DNA of 64,000 bases, from contig CP001622.1 of assembly GCA_000023185.1 (NCBI GenBank), forward strand, positions 1,798,001 through 1,862,000, read 5' to 3'. This DNA is from Rhizobium leguminosarum bv. trifolii WSM1325 (lineage in GTDB: Bacteria > Pseudomonadota > Alphaproteobacteria > Rhizobiales > Rhizobiaceae). Position numbers and translations under genes: made by a program. How positions within the stretch are numbered: position 1 is the first letter of the stretch; every line of letters begins with the position of its first letter. Shown one piece after another: positions 31,286-38,855 of this stretch. The notes under the pieces are model-generated. The model did no database searches. It had not been told where the DNA came from and saw only the letters and a list, made by a program, of their open reading frames with translations.

Positions 31286-31316
31286 CTGAAGATATTTCTT
31301 ATAAAACTGAAGATAT
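31286..31316 (-). promoter_or_regulatory. Candidate Lrp-type direct-repeat operator
   Basis: CTGAAGATAT occurs at 31286-31295 and 31307-31316, exactly 21 bp apart (two helical turns), in an AT-rich stretch 30-60 bp before the Lrp start. Helically phased AT-rich repeats are typical Lrp-family targets. Binding by this regulator is inferred. Confidence 0.5.
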
Positions 31317-31536
31317 CCTAGGCATTTTCTTTTGAAAGGCAAGCACATCAATCATTCGGCATTCAATCGACGAGAATGCGGGCCCTTCAGGGCCAGGCAC
31401 GCCAAGGCGGCCGTCGGCGTTTTGCCGCGACGATTAACTCGCTCGCAAGATTCCACGTTCAATACGATCTTGAGGCGCTCTCTCAGACAACGACTGCGTG
31501 CGAATTCCTGGCGTATCGGCTAGCCAGGGTCGACGG

Positions 31537-32331
31537 TCACGATCCCTCGTCCGGTATGTTCAAGACCTCTCCGCACGCCTTGCAATGAACGGCGTCGGCG
31601 TCATGGCGCTGGAGGCCGCATCGGTGACAGGAATAGGTCACTTTGTGAGGGCGGACCACTGCCTGAGCAAGCCTGACGAATAGGGAGATGCCGACGATCA
31701 TCGTCACAACGGAAGTGAGCTTGCCCAGCGTTCCCGGAAGCGTGATGTCTCCGAATCCCGTCGTCGTCACCGTCGCGACCGTGAAGTATAGCGCATCGAC
31801 GAATCCTTCGCTTCCCTCCCTGTTGTAGAAGAAGGACGTATAGACGAACCCGGTTGCCATGAAGAGGAACACAAGGAGATTGATCACCGCCCGGACGACG
31901 TCGAGAAGGTACAAATAGCCGGCCTTGCGCAGCAAGTCCTTGAGCAGCGGACTGGTGCCGATCGCCCAGAACCGCATGATCCGCAGGAAAGCGAAATTGA
32001 AGAGCAGGTCCGGCAGCAACAGCGTGGCCAGCACCACGAAGTCGATCCAGGTCATCGGTCGCCGAATCCACTCGCGCAAAGAGAATGCGGCGACCGCCCG
32101 GCCGACCATCTCGGCGGCGATCCACACTGCTATCGCATAGTCGATGATCAGATAGGACGGACCGGATCGCAGGTACGGACCGAGCAGGAAGAAGGCGAGA
32201 ATGGCGACGTCAATGGCAGCAAATACCAGCCGAAAGGCAATCGCCTGCCTGCCGTCGGCCCTATCGAGCCCTCGCAGCACCTGACGAAGCGAATTCTGCA
32301 GAGAGCCGTCGTCGGATTCGAAAGTTTTCAT
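31537..32331 (-). CDS. Potassium-channel-like ion channel with C-terminal zinc ribbon
   Basis: A 264-residue membrane protein with several TM helices (from about residue 30 to 220). The pore loop reads ATVTTTGFGDI, a TTGFG variant of the K+ filter TVGYG. The last 35 residues hold CHRC and CKAC, a four-cysteine zinc ribbon. It resembles voltage-gated-type bacterial channels, although no clear arginine-rich S4 is seen. The cytosolic zinc ribbon is unusual and could be a regulatory or assembly element. Single-gene unit. Confidence 0.82.
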   Translation of the reverse strand: MKTFESDDGSLQNSLRQVLRGLDRADGRQAIAFRLVFAAIDVAILAFFLLGPYLRSGPSYLIIDYAIAVWIAAEMVGRAVAAFSLREWIRRPMTWIDFVVLATLLLPDLLFNFAFLRIMRFWAIGTSPLLKDLLRKAGYLYLLDVVRAVINLLVFLFMATGFVYTSFFYNREGSEGFVDALYFTVATVTTTGFGDITLPGTLGKLTSVVTMIVGISLFVRLAQAVVRPHKVTYSCHRCGLQRHDADAVHCKACGEVLNIPDEGS

Positions 32332-32442
32332 CCAGGGAATGTAGATCCCTCATCGGCGTCCGCAAGTCGCCGAAGAGATCCTTGTCCGGCAAATCGTTGT
32401 TCTCGTCTGGACAGGACTTGCCCTGCAGGGGCCGCCTCGATC

Positions 32443-33216
32443 TCAGGCGACGGACCATCCACCGTCTACCAGCAGATTAGCGCCGGTAATCAGGCTCGCA
32501 GCCGGTGATGCAAGGAAGACGACGGCACCCACCACATCATCGGTCTCACCGATCCGGCCGAGCGGAATGTGACCGAGCGTCGCTTCCCGATTGTCGGCGT
32601 CGGATAGAAAAGGCGCTGTGCCATCGGTGTGAATGAATGTCGGCGATACGGTATTTACGGTGACGTCATAGCGTGCCCATTCGGCTGCAAGGCAGCGCGT
32701 GAGGTGATTGATGGCCGCCTTGCTCATGCAATAGATTGCCTCGCCGCGCAGTGCCACGGTGCCGGCCTGTGAGCTGATGTTGATGATCCGGCCGCCGTTG
32801 CGCTTGATCATGTGCCGGCCCACAGCCTGCGTCATCAGAAAGGTACCCTTGATGTTGACGTCGAGTATCTCGTCAAGATCCTTCTCTTCGACGAGTTCCG
32901 CGAGATTGCCTGGAGCCACGCCGACGTTGTTGACGAGGACGTCGATCCGGCCGAATGTCGCAAGCGCCGCGTCGACGGCTTGTGCGATATGGGCCTTGTT
33001 GGGGATGTCCAGTTCAACAGGGAGAACTTTTCGGCCCGCGCCCTCGAGTTCGGCAACCAGGTCCGCCGACGCCGCGACATCGCGGACCCCTAAAACAATA
33101 TTGGAACCTGCTGCGGCGCAGGCAAGTGCGCAAGCTCGACCGATGCCGCGGCTCGCTCCTGTCACCAAAGTCACCTTGCCCTCAAGGCTGAAGTCCGGCG
33201 CATTCTTCTGCATCAC
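32443..33216 (-). CDS. Short-chain dehydrogenase/reductase
   Basis: A 257-residue SDR with TGASRGIGRAC (Rossmann), NNVG, the serine in INISSQAG and catalytic YCMSK. The motif order resembles gluconate 5-dehydrogenase or 3-oxoacyl-ACP reductase homologues; the substrate is unknown. GGAGGCATC precedes the ATG. A perfect 14-bp palindrome lies 60 bp upstream. Confidence 0.88.
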   Translation of the reverse strand: MMQKNAPDFSLEGKVTLVTGASRGIGRACALACAAAGSNIVLGVRDVAASADLVAELEGAGRKVLPVELDIPNKAHIAQAVDAALATFGRIDVLVNNVGVAPGNLAELVEEKDLDEILDVNIKGTFLMTQAVGRHMIKRNGGRIINISSQAGTVALRGEAIYCMSKAAINHLTRCLAAEWARYDVTVNTVSPTFIHTDGTAPFLSDADNREATLGHIPLGRIGETDDVVGAVVFLASPAASLITGANLLVDGGWSVA

Positions 33217-33275
33217 GATGCCTCCCTCGATGAAGCTCCATTTATGGCAGTGTCGGCGTGCGGATGCCAGATATT

Positions 33276-33289
33276 CTCAGCATGCTGAG
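33276..33289. promoter_or_regulatory. Perfect palindrome upstream of SDR gene
   Basis: CTCAGCATGCTGAG is a perfect 14-bp palindrome 60-73 bp before the start of the leftward SDR gene. It is a plausible operator; the binding protein is unknown. Confidence 0.4.
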
Positions 33290-33428
33290 GAGTGTCTCTT
33301 TGACCAATGGGCGATCCGGCAACGTGGGACGCTTTTTCCGATACCTGCACACGACGACAGACGGCGCGGAAGGAAGCGGAGGAGCCCGCGCACCTGCACC
33401 ATGGCCTGGAAAATCGGCAGCCGGTGGC

Positions 33429-34178
33429 CTAGCCGATCTGCATCAGGATCGGAAAGGTCTGCTGGAACCAGATCGCCACATTGCTGACCCATCCGAACAG
33501 GAAGGCGAGGCCGGTAAGCACGAGGAACAGACCCATCACCTTTTCCACCGTGCCGAGATGGCGGCGGAAGCGCGACAGGAAGCGCATGAAGGAGCCGGAA
33601 AAGCCGGCGGCGATCCAGAAGGGGATGGCAAGGCCGAGCGAATAGATGGCGAGCAGCCCGGCGCCGGAGCCGACCGTCTCGCGCGAGGCGGCAACGCCGA
33701 GGATTGCGCCAAGCACGGGGCCGATGCAGGGCGTCCAGCCGAAGGCGAAGGCAAGGCCCATGATATAGGCGCCCGTCAGCGTCGCCGGCTTGCCGCTGCC
33801 CTGGAAGCGCGCCTCACGCGCCAGCACCCCGATTCGAAAGAGGCCAAGGAAGTTCAACCCCATGACGATGATGATCAGCCCGCCGATCTTCGACAGGAGG
33901 TCGAGATGCTGGCGAAGCACCATGCCGATGCTGGAAGCACCGGCGCCGAGCGCTACGAAGACGGTGGCAAAGCCGAGCGTGAAGAGCAGTGCGGAAAAGA
34001 ATACGCCGCGCCTGACGTCGGGCGCCACCGCCACTGCACCGCCGCCGCGAAACTGCTCGACGGAGATGCCGGCCATATAGCAGAGATAGGGCGGGACGAG
34101 GGGAAGCACGCAGGGCGACAGAAAGGAAAGCGCCCCGGCAATCAACGCGCTCCACAGGGAAATATCGGCAATCGACAC
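33429..34178 (-). CDS. ccdA: Cytochrome c biogenesis / thiol transporter CcdA
   Basis: A 249-residue protein with six hydrophobic segments. The first conserved cysteine is in ALSFLSPCVLPLVPPY and the second in GWTPCIGPVLGAIL. These cysteines carry reducing equivalents from thioredoxin across the inner membrane to the cytochrome c maturation and periplasmic thiol pathways. It is a single gene, divergent from tRNA-Lys. Confidence 0.94.
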   Translation of the reverse strand: MSIADISLWSALIAGALSFLSPCVLPLVPPYLCYMAGISVEQFRGGGAVAVAPDVRRGVFFSALLFTLGFATVFVALGAGASSIGMVLRQHLDLLSKIGGLIIIVMGLNFLGLFRIGVLAREARFQGSGKPATLTGAYIMGLAFAFGWTPCIGPVLGAILGVAASRETVGSGAGLLAIYSLGLAIPFWIAAGFSGSFMRFLSRFRRHLGTVEKVMGLFLVLTGLAFLFGWVSNVAIWFQQTFPILMQIG

Positions 34179-34358
34179 GCATTCTCTCCGGCTGCAATCT
34201 GCGTGATGTTCCTAGCTTTGCAGGCAAGCGATTGCCAATCACCTTTTTGCGCGCGCAGGAAATCTGTCTTTGCACGCCAGACATTTGCTTTGCGCGCGCG
34301 AGATGCCTTCGCGCCAGCAAGAAATGTGCCGACCACCGGAAAAAGGCAAATTTTTCGG

Positions 34359-34386
34359 TTGACCGCAATGGGTCGCCTGCCTATGT
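34359..34386 (+). promoter_or_regulatory. Sigma-70 promoter for tRNA-Lys
   Basis: TTGACC (34359-34364) and CTATGT (34381-34386) are separated by 16 bp, close to the rhizobial CTTGAC/CTATAT housekeeping form. They lie about 40 bp before the mature tRNA. Confidence 0.6.
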
Positions 34387-34427
34387 TCCGCCCACTTCCA
34401 GCCGGGGTGGTCACACCCGCGGAGAGG

Positions 34428-34503
34428 GAGAGCGTAGCTCAGCTGGTAGAGCAACTGACTTTTAATCAGTAGGTCTCGGGTTCGAACCCCGACGCTCTCA
34501 CCA
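34428..34503 (+). tRNA. tRNA-Lys (anticodon TTT)
   Basis: A 76-nt cloverleaf with encoded CCA. The acceptor arm GAGAGCG pairs with CGCTCTC. The anticodon arm ACTGA-CTTTTAA-TCAGT has anticodon TTT at 34461-34463. The T arm contains GGTTCGAACCCC. The base content changes to AT-richer unknown genes right after it, making it a possible integration site. Confidence 0.98.
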
Positions 34504-34636
34504 AAATTCCTTTGAAATCAATATTCTGAATGACATATTAAAGCTGTGTTGGCCGTCGGCTAACCCCGTCGCCAACGATTCGACGGCTCATTCATAGGAG
34601 CCATAGCCGCGCACGCCTGGTTTAGAAGAGGTCTAA

Positions 34637-35101
34637 ATGTCAAGCCAGCCGATCACGGACGAGCAGGTGGCAGATTTTAGAAGATTCTTAAAATTGCTCC
34701 CTCGCAGCCAAGACCTTACATTGATCATATTGAAGGGCCACCTCCTAGTAGAAGAGCAAGTGTGGAAAGTTATATCTTCACGGCTCCGAAAGCCCAGTGC
34801 TCTGAAAGATGGTCGGATTGCGACGTATCAGGCTATCTGCCTAGCTGAGGCATTTTGTCCCGAGGACCATGACCTTTGGCAATCAGCCAAGAAGCTGAAC
34901 AAAATCCGGAATGATATCGCGCACAATGTAGTTCCGCCCACCGGTTTGAACGATCGAATTGACGATTTTGTTGACTCAATGGGCTGGTTGAATACCACAA
35001 TGACGGTTAGGGAGGACCTGTTTCAATTCGCCTTATGGGCCATTTTCATTGCAATTTCGTCGCTAGTCGAGGATACAGCTGCGCACGGTAGCTCCGATTA
35101 A
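34637..35101 (+). CDS. HEPN-like protein, unknown
   Basis: A 154-residue, mostly helical protein. The segment KLNKIRNDIAHNV has Arg91-Asn92 and His96, matching the R-N-x3-H (RX4-6H) motif of HEPN RNases and DUF4145-like proteins. HEPN proteins act in toxin-antitoxin, phage-defence and RNA-processing systems, but no partner antitoxin (MNT or nuclease) is adjacent. AAGAGG precedes the ATG. It is the first gene after tRNA-Lys, in AT-richer sequence that suggests transfer. Confidence 0.65.
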   Translation: MSSQPITDEQVADFRRFLKLLPRSQDLTLIILKGHLLVEEQVWKVISSRLRKPSALKDGRIATYQAICLAEAFCPEDHDLWQSAKKLNKIRNDIAHNVVPPTGLNDRIDDFVDSMGWLNTTMTVREDLFQFALWAIFIAISSLVEDTAAHGSSD

Positions 35102-35554
35102 GCTAAGAGGGTACCCCGATGACAGTTGCCATCGAAGTGGAGCCCGCAGAACGCCGAACCAAGCTTGCTCCCCCGCCCGATGGTGTCGCGGCACTCCGGC
35201 GCTGTTACGGTGCCCGGTTATTGATCTATAAGTCGTTATGCATGCTCAACAGAGGTTGAAGCGCATCCGAAAGCTCAAGCAGGACCGTGCATACGCGTCG
35301 TCGATCGATTTAGATGAGAGCGCTCGCGCGGCAGGTATGTGAGGCGGCGAAGGCACTCCCCATCTCGCATAAGCGGGCTGCTTGCGGCCGTCAGCAGTGT
35401 TGCAGAAAATTGGCCCCGCCTGGTCAGGATTCATCTGTAGGCCGGCATCAAGTTGATCAAATTTTCGATGGATCGACCGGCGATCTCATCACCACAGCAG
35501 CCGTCCGCGAGGCGTGACGGCGCTGCAGGAACGACTTTTCGAGGAGTCAGGAAG
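35102..35554. other. Gene-free stretch after the HEPN-like gene
   Basis: No credible gene, RNA or obvious repeat is seen across about 450 bp. Composition is mixed. It may contain decayed sequence, as expected in a mosaic island. I did not find a second copy of the tRNA 3' end here. Confidence 0.3.
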
Positions 35555-36277
35555 TCATCGCATGACCGCGCCGCCAGATGTTGCTTCCCAATGTCGGATG
35601 TACTTATCCGCTTCTGCCGAGATGCCTTCAAAATAGAGTTCCGTATACTTTTGGTAGGAAGCTTTCGCTTTGAAGTCTTCGAACGCGGCACTGTCGATCT
35701 TTCGATTCAGATCACGCTTTGCCGCTTCCACAGTAAACTCCCCAAACTCAAGGATAGTCCGCAGGCCGGATCTGATCGCGAATGCGGAGCCGATACCGAC
35801 ATAGCCTATGTCATTTTCAAAGTTATCGAATTCTGGACGAGAAAGTTCCTCATTCAATGACCTAATGCAGGCCATTATCGAGAAAAATCCCTCCATGGTC
35901 TCGCCGTTTTGATCAACTTTCGTAATCGCGTCCGCGAGCAGTTTCAGGGTTATGCGAGCGAACCTAACAGCATCGTTCAATCGCATCGCTCTCAAATAGG
36001 TGGGGCGCGTCGCGTGCAGCATCGTCTCCCGATGATGATTTCGTATGTCACTGATCTGTCGCGAAAGAACAATCAGCGTGGCGAGCGTAACTGCGCCTCC
36101 GAACCAGCCGCTGGTAGCGGACGCCCATTGGCGAAAGCAATCTCCTTTATCGGCTGGCGAGCACATCATTTGCAGAAGCTGGTGTGTTGGGCTGAATCCA
36201 ACCAATGATAGGATGCTGACCAGAATAAAAACTGTGAGCGCAACCCATACTCCATAGCGCTCGTACCAGAACTTCAT
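35555..36277 (-). CDS. Two-TM membrane protein, unknown
   Basis: A 240-residue protein. The first hydrophobic segment is at about residues 9-28 and the second near 55-72 (SGWFGGAVTLATLIVLSRQI), followed by a long, helical, charged cytoplasmic domain. This layout resembles rhizobial proteins of unknown function. ATG 36277 has GAGGGAG upstream; an open extension to 36406 lacks membrane character. Relatively low GC. No partner or operon is evident. Confidence 0.65.
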   Translation of the reverse strand: MKFWYERYGVWVALTVFILVSILSLVGFSPTHQLLQMMCSPADKGDCFRQWASATSGWFGGAVTLATLIVLSRQISDIRNHHRETMLHATRPTYLRAMRLNDAVRFARITLKLLADAITKVDQNGETMEGFFSIMACIRSLNEELSRPEFDNFENDIGYVGIGSAFAIRSGLRTILEFGEFTVEAAKRDLNRKIDSAAFEDFKAKASYQKYTELYFEGISAEADKYIRHWEATSGGAVMR

Positions 36278-36501
36278 CGCAACTCCCTCAAGTTTCCCGA
36301 GAGCATAGATAGTGCTGAGCAACCTATGCAAGGGGTGGCTGCATGAATTGGCGGCAGGAGACACGCCGCGCCGTTCTGGAGTTAGCCAATAATCAATCTG
36401 GGTCAATTGCTTTGGCGATTATTGCATCACTAAGCATTCTGGCGTCCTAATTACTTCCGAGTGAGTGATTTCTCCATTGCCCGCAGGCCGCCGCCGCAAT
36501 C

Positions 36502-36702
36502 TTAGATCAGCAGACGCAGTAACGCGCCCTCATCCTTCACCCCATGCTGGTACGAATGGATAACCCGCCGAGCAAGATCTTCGCGCTCGGTGTCTGTTGT
36601 GATTTGTCGCATCGAGCTGATGTGGTCGAATACTCTCTGGCAGAGGGCAACTTCTTCGTCGCTCAACACGGTTTGTGCGTCGGCTATCTGGGATCGGATC
36701 AT
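36502..36702 (-). CDS. Small hypothetical protein (family A)
   Basis: A 66-residue protein with C-terminal pattern RRVIHSYQHGVKDEGALLRL. The same pattern occurs in the gene at 37292-37519 (QELISMFEHGVRSKDDLRTM), so the two are paralogues of a small rhizobial family. ATG 36702 has GAGGG five bases upstream; ATG 36744 and 36828 are longer options. The function is unknown. It lies directly behind the 64-residue gene at 36829. Confidence 0.55.
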   Translation of the reverse strand: MIRSQIADAQTVLSDEEVALCQRVFDHISSMRQITTDTEREDLARRVIHSYQHGVKDEGALLRLLI

Positions 36703-36828
36703 GATCGCCCTCGCTTCCTTCGGATCGATAGGAGGGTGGAACATCTGCTTTTTAAGCGGGTGAAGGGAGACACAAGGTCGTGAGGTCTCACCCTCATTGT
36801 CGTGATAGGTCTTTGTCCCATCTGGCAA

Positions 36829-37023
36829 CTAATTCTCGTTCGGCCCGCTCCACACATATGCAGAAGCCGGCTTTCGCTGGGCATTCCAGATCACTTCGTA
36901 CCCTATCTTCTCAAGCGAGAGTAAAGCGCCAAGCCTTTCGTCATCTGAAAGGCTTCGCAGGGAAACGTTAAGTGCGTCCAGGCCGCCTAAATTGTAGAGG
37001 CTAACGAATACATTGAGTGACAT
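36829..37023 (-). CDS. Small hypothetical protein
   Basis: A 64-residue protein starting MSLNVFVSLYNLGGLDALN, with the ribosome site GGGAGAGG five bases before ATG. Content is mixed helical, with no TM segment or motif recognised. It is followed within 130 bp by the family-A gene on the same strand, so the two may be co-transcribed. Confidence 0.55.
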   Translation of the reverse strand: MSLNVFVSLYNLGGLDALNVSLRSLSDDERLGALLSLEKIGYEVIWNAQRKPASAYVWSGPNEN

Positions 37024-37291
37024 TGTTCCTCTCCCGTTGGTACAGTATAACACGCAAAGAAATATTTGCTTAGTCCTAGATAAATATTTTCAACATCTAG
37101 TATAGCTCCAAAAATTTATTCAGATTTCCTTGTTTGGAGTGTGGGTTTGATTTGAGATGGGTAGCGCCTTGCGTCTTTCCCGCAGGAATTGAGCTTCACT
37201 CGGTGCCATGCCACCCATTGAAATTTCTGGAAGTTGTTATAAAATCAGTTCGTTGTGGTTACGTGTCACGTCAGCATCTGGGAGGATTGCG

Positions 37292-37519
37292 ATGTTTCAA
37301 GGTATGCACGGCTCCAAGTCGGCACTGGGTCCAGAAGACCTCACAATGATCAAAGACATCTATGACGAATGGTGCGCCGCGCGCTGCTGCGCCAAGGATA
37401 GCCCAAGTGCAATCAAAGCAGCTCAAGAGTTGATCTCCATGTTCGAGCATGGGGTACGATCAAAAGATGATCTCCGCACTATGGTCGGTACAATAGGTGC
37501 GCATTTGCTCAAACACTGA
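37292..37519 (+). CDS. Small hypothetical protein (family A)
   Basis: A 75-residue protein starting MFQGMHGSKSALGPEDL with GGGAGGATT upstream. It shares the C-terminal block AxxLIxxFEHGVxxxxxL with the gene at 36502-36702 on the opposite strand. Two cysteine pairs (CAARCC) are distinctive. The function is unknown; members of this size and pattern appear common in rhizobia. Confidence 0.6.
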   Translation: MFQGMHGSKSALGPEDLTMIKDIYDEWCAARCCAKDSPSAIKAAQELISMFEHGVRSKDDLRTMVGTIGAHLLKH

Positions 37520-37631
37520 AATGAGCCGATGGCGATCCGCTGCTGGCGAGCGCCTGCGCGAATGGCCTAACCTGTCGTTTATGTGCGTCGATACAGGTCA
37601 CGCGACGGTTTAAGAAATTGGCTCAGACACA

Positions 37632-37657
37632 GGAACCAAATTCCGCTGCGGTCCGTT
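37632..37657 (+). promoter_or_regulatory. EcfG (RpoE2)-type general stress promoter
   Basis: GGAAC (37632-37636), 17-bp spacer, CGTT (37654-37657). This matches the alphaproteobacterial EcfG consensus GGAAC-N16/17-CGTT. It lies 31 bp before the csbD-like ATG, a natural leader length. Confidence 0.7.
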
Positions 37658-37688
37658 TTCTCCTCATCAACAACAGGAGAAATCCACC

Positions 37689-37892
37689 ATGGATTGGAAT
37701 CGTATCGAAGGAAACTGGAAGCAGGCGAAGGGCAAGGTCAAGGAGCAGTGGGGCAAACTCACTGACGACGATCTCGACCAGATCGCCGGCAAGCGCGACC
37801 AGCTGGAGGGCAAGATCCAGGAGCGGTATGGCATCGAAAAGGATCGTATTAAACGCGACATCGATGACTGGTCTGGTCGCCAAACTTGGTAG
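37689..37892 (+). CDS. CsbD-family stress protein
   Basis: A 67-residue hydrophilic protein. MDWNRIEGNWKQAKGKVKEQ and WGKLTDDDLDQIAGKRDQLEG are the CsbD signature. CsbD proteins are abundant general-stress proteins of unknown biochemical role. ACAGGAG lies upstream, preceded by an EcfG-type promoter; a clean terminator follows, so this is a monocistronic stress gene. Confidence 0.92.
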   Translation: MDWNRIEGNWKQAKGKVKEQWGKLTDDDLDQIAGKRDQLEGKIQERYGIEKDRIKRDIDDWSGRQTW

Positions 37893-37901
37893 TCACAGAA
37901 C

Positions 37902-37927
37902 AAAAACCCGGTGAAAGCCGGGTTTTT
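37902..37927 (+). terminator. Rho-independent terminator of the csbD-like gene
   Basis: AAAAACCCGG pairs with CCGGGTTTTT around a TGAAAG loop, 10 bp after the csbD stop. It is symmetric enough to work on both strands and could also end the leftward gene at 37972-38199. Confidence 0.9.
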
Positions 37928-37971
37928 GCTGCCGAAGGAGTGGAGTTAAGGCGGCTGATGTCCGTCGGACG

Positions 37972-38199
37972 TCATGAATATCCGCCAAAAGCCAGGAGAA
38001 GGACGCCGAGCGCGATCACGGCGAGCGCCGGCCAGTTTTGCGATAGGCCGAGGAACCTGAGGCCTTGGCGCCGGGGTTCCAGCGTGGTGCCGCCTTGCGG
38101 CATTCGATGCGGATCACTCGGTCTTCGACCAAGCGCCGACGTAAAGAGAAAAAGAACTCCGCCGATGATGAGAGCGGCTCCGGTGAGGATTGCCCACAT
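37972..38199 (-). CDS. Small two-TM membrane protein
   Basis: A 75-residue protein with hydrophobic helices at about residues 2-22 (MWAILTGAALIIGGVLFLFT) and 56-73, and a basic linker between. GGAGG is seven bases from the ATG. An EcfG-like promoter sits just upstream, so it may belong to the general stress response together with the neighbouring csbD-like gene. No family is recognised. Confidence 0.65.
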   Translation of the reverse strand: MWAILTGAALIIGGVLFLFTSALGRRPSDPHRMPQGGTTLEPRRQGLRFLGLSQNWPALAVIALGVLLLAFGGYS

Positions 38200-38231
38200 G
38201 GTGGCCTCCGCTAGCGATGAGGATGTGGATT

Positions 38232-38256
38232 AACCAAATCCGAACCTGATCGTTCC
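38232..38256 (-). promoter_or_regulatory. EcfG-like promoter (leftward)
   Basis: On the minus strand GGAAC (38256-38252), 16-bp spacer, GGTT (38235-38232); the -10 differs from CGTT at one base. It sits about 32 bp before the start of the two-TM gene. Confidence 0.5.
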
Positions 38257-38345
38257 GTGAGCGGCTACTCACTTGAACAACCGCCGCGTCAGAACCAAAA
38301 GCGCTCGCATTGAATTTGACCGCTGAGCAATCCTGGAGATCCCTG

Positions 38346-38516
38346 ATGGACAAGACACCGAAGACGGCCATCCGCGGCATGATGCTGTACGTACTCGCTC
38401 TTCTCGTCCTGGGGGTGCTGGCGGGGGCTGCGTACACGATCTATGGCCATCCCGCCGATCCGTCCGAGCGACCGGCGGCCGAGACGATTCCGCAAAAAGC
38501 TCCGGCTCCGCAGTAA
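38346..38516 (+). CDS. Small single-TM protein
   Basis: A 56-residue protein: a short basic N-terminus (MDKTPKTAIRG), a TM helix at about 12-33 and a proline-rich tail ending KAPAPQ. CTGGAGATC lies before the ATG. It is divergent from the two-TM gene at 37972-38199 and likely belongs to the same stress-related cluster; the function is unknown. Confidence 0.55.
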   Translation: MDKTPKTAIRGMMLYVLALLVLGVLAGAAYTIYGHPADPSERPAAETIPQKAPAPQ

Positions 38517-38855
38517 GATACCTCTTTCCAAGTCATTGATTGATCGCCGTTCGAGAACAGACGATGACCGGGGAAGATGCCTGTCAAAATCCGGCGCCCA
38601 CCCAGTCAGGTCGTACTGAAACGCCTGTGCTCCATGGCACCAGATCAGCAAGTGGCAAAGAATATGGCTTCGGAAAGCAAGCCCGACATCCTGTCGCAAG
38701 TCCTTCCAACCAGTATGGAACTCTTATTATAGGGAGAACAACCTGCGACAGAGAAAATCGGCATCTGCGCAGAAGCGATGAGATTGGGGAGAAGCAGTGG
38801 GGGCCAGCTCTGTCTGGAACCCTGAGAGAGTGCGCCGGAACAGAGGAGTTTACGG
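38517..38855. other. Gap before the flavin monooxygenase
   Basis: No convincing gene or RNA. A short ATG frame near 38634 with about 32 codons lacks a ribosome site. The monooxygenase promoter is presumably here, but no clear -35/-10 pair stands out. Confidence 0.3.

Noticed and set aside
33258..34472. A 404-codon + strand frame across ccdA and into tRNA-Lys
   Set aside because: It runs antisense to ccdA and into a tRNA gene, with shadow-type composition. ccdA has its conserved cysteines and TM pattern.
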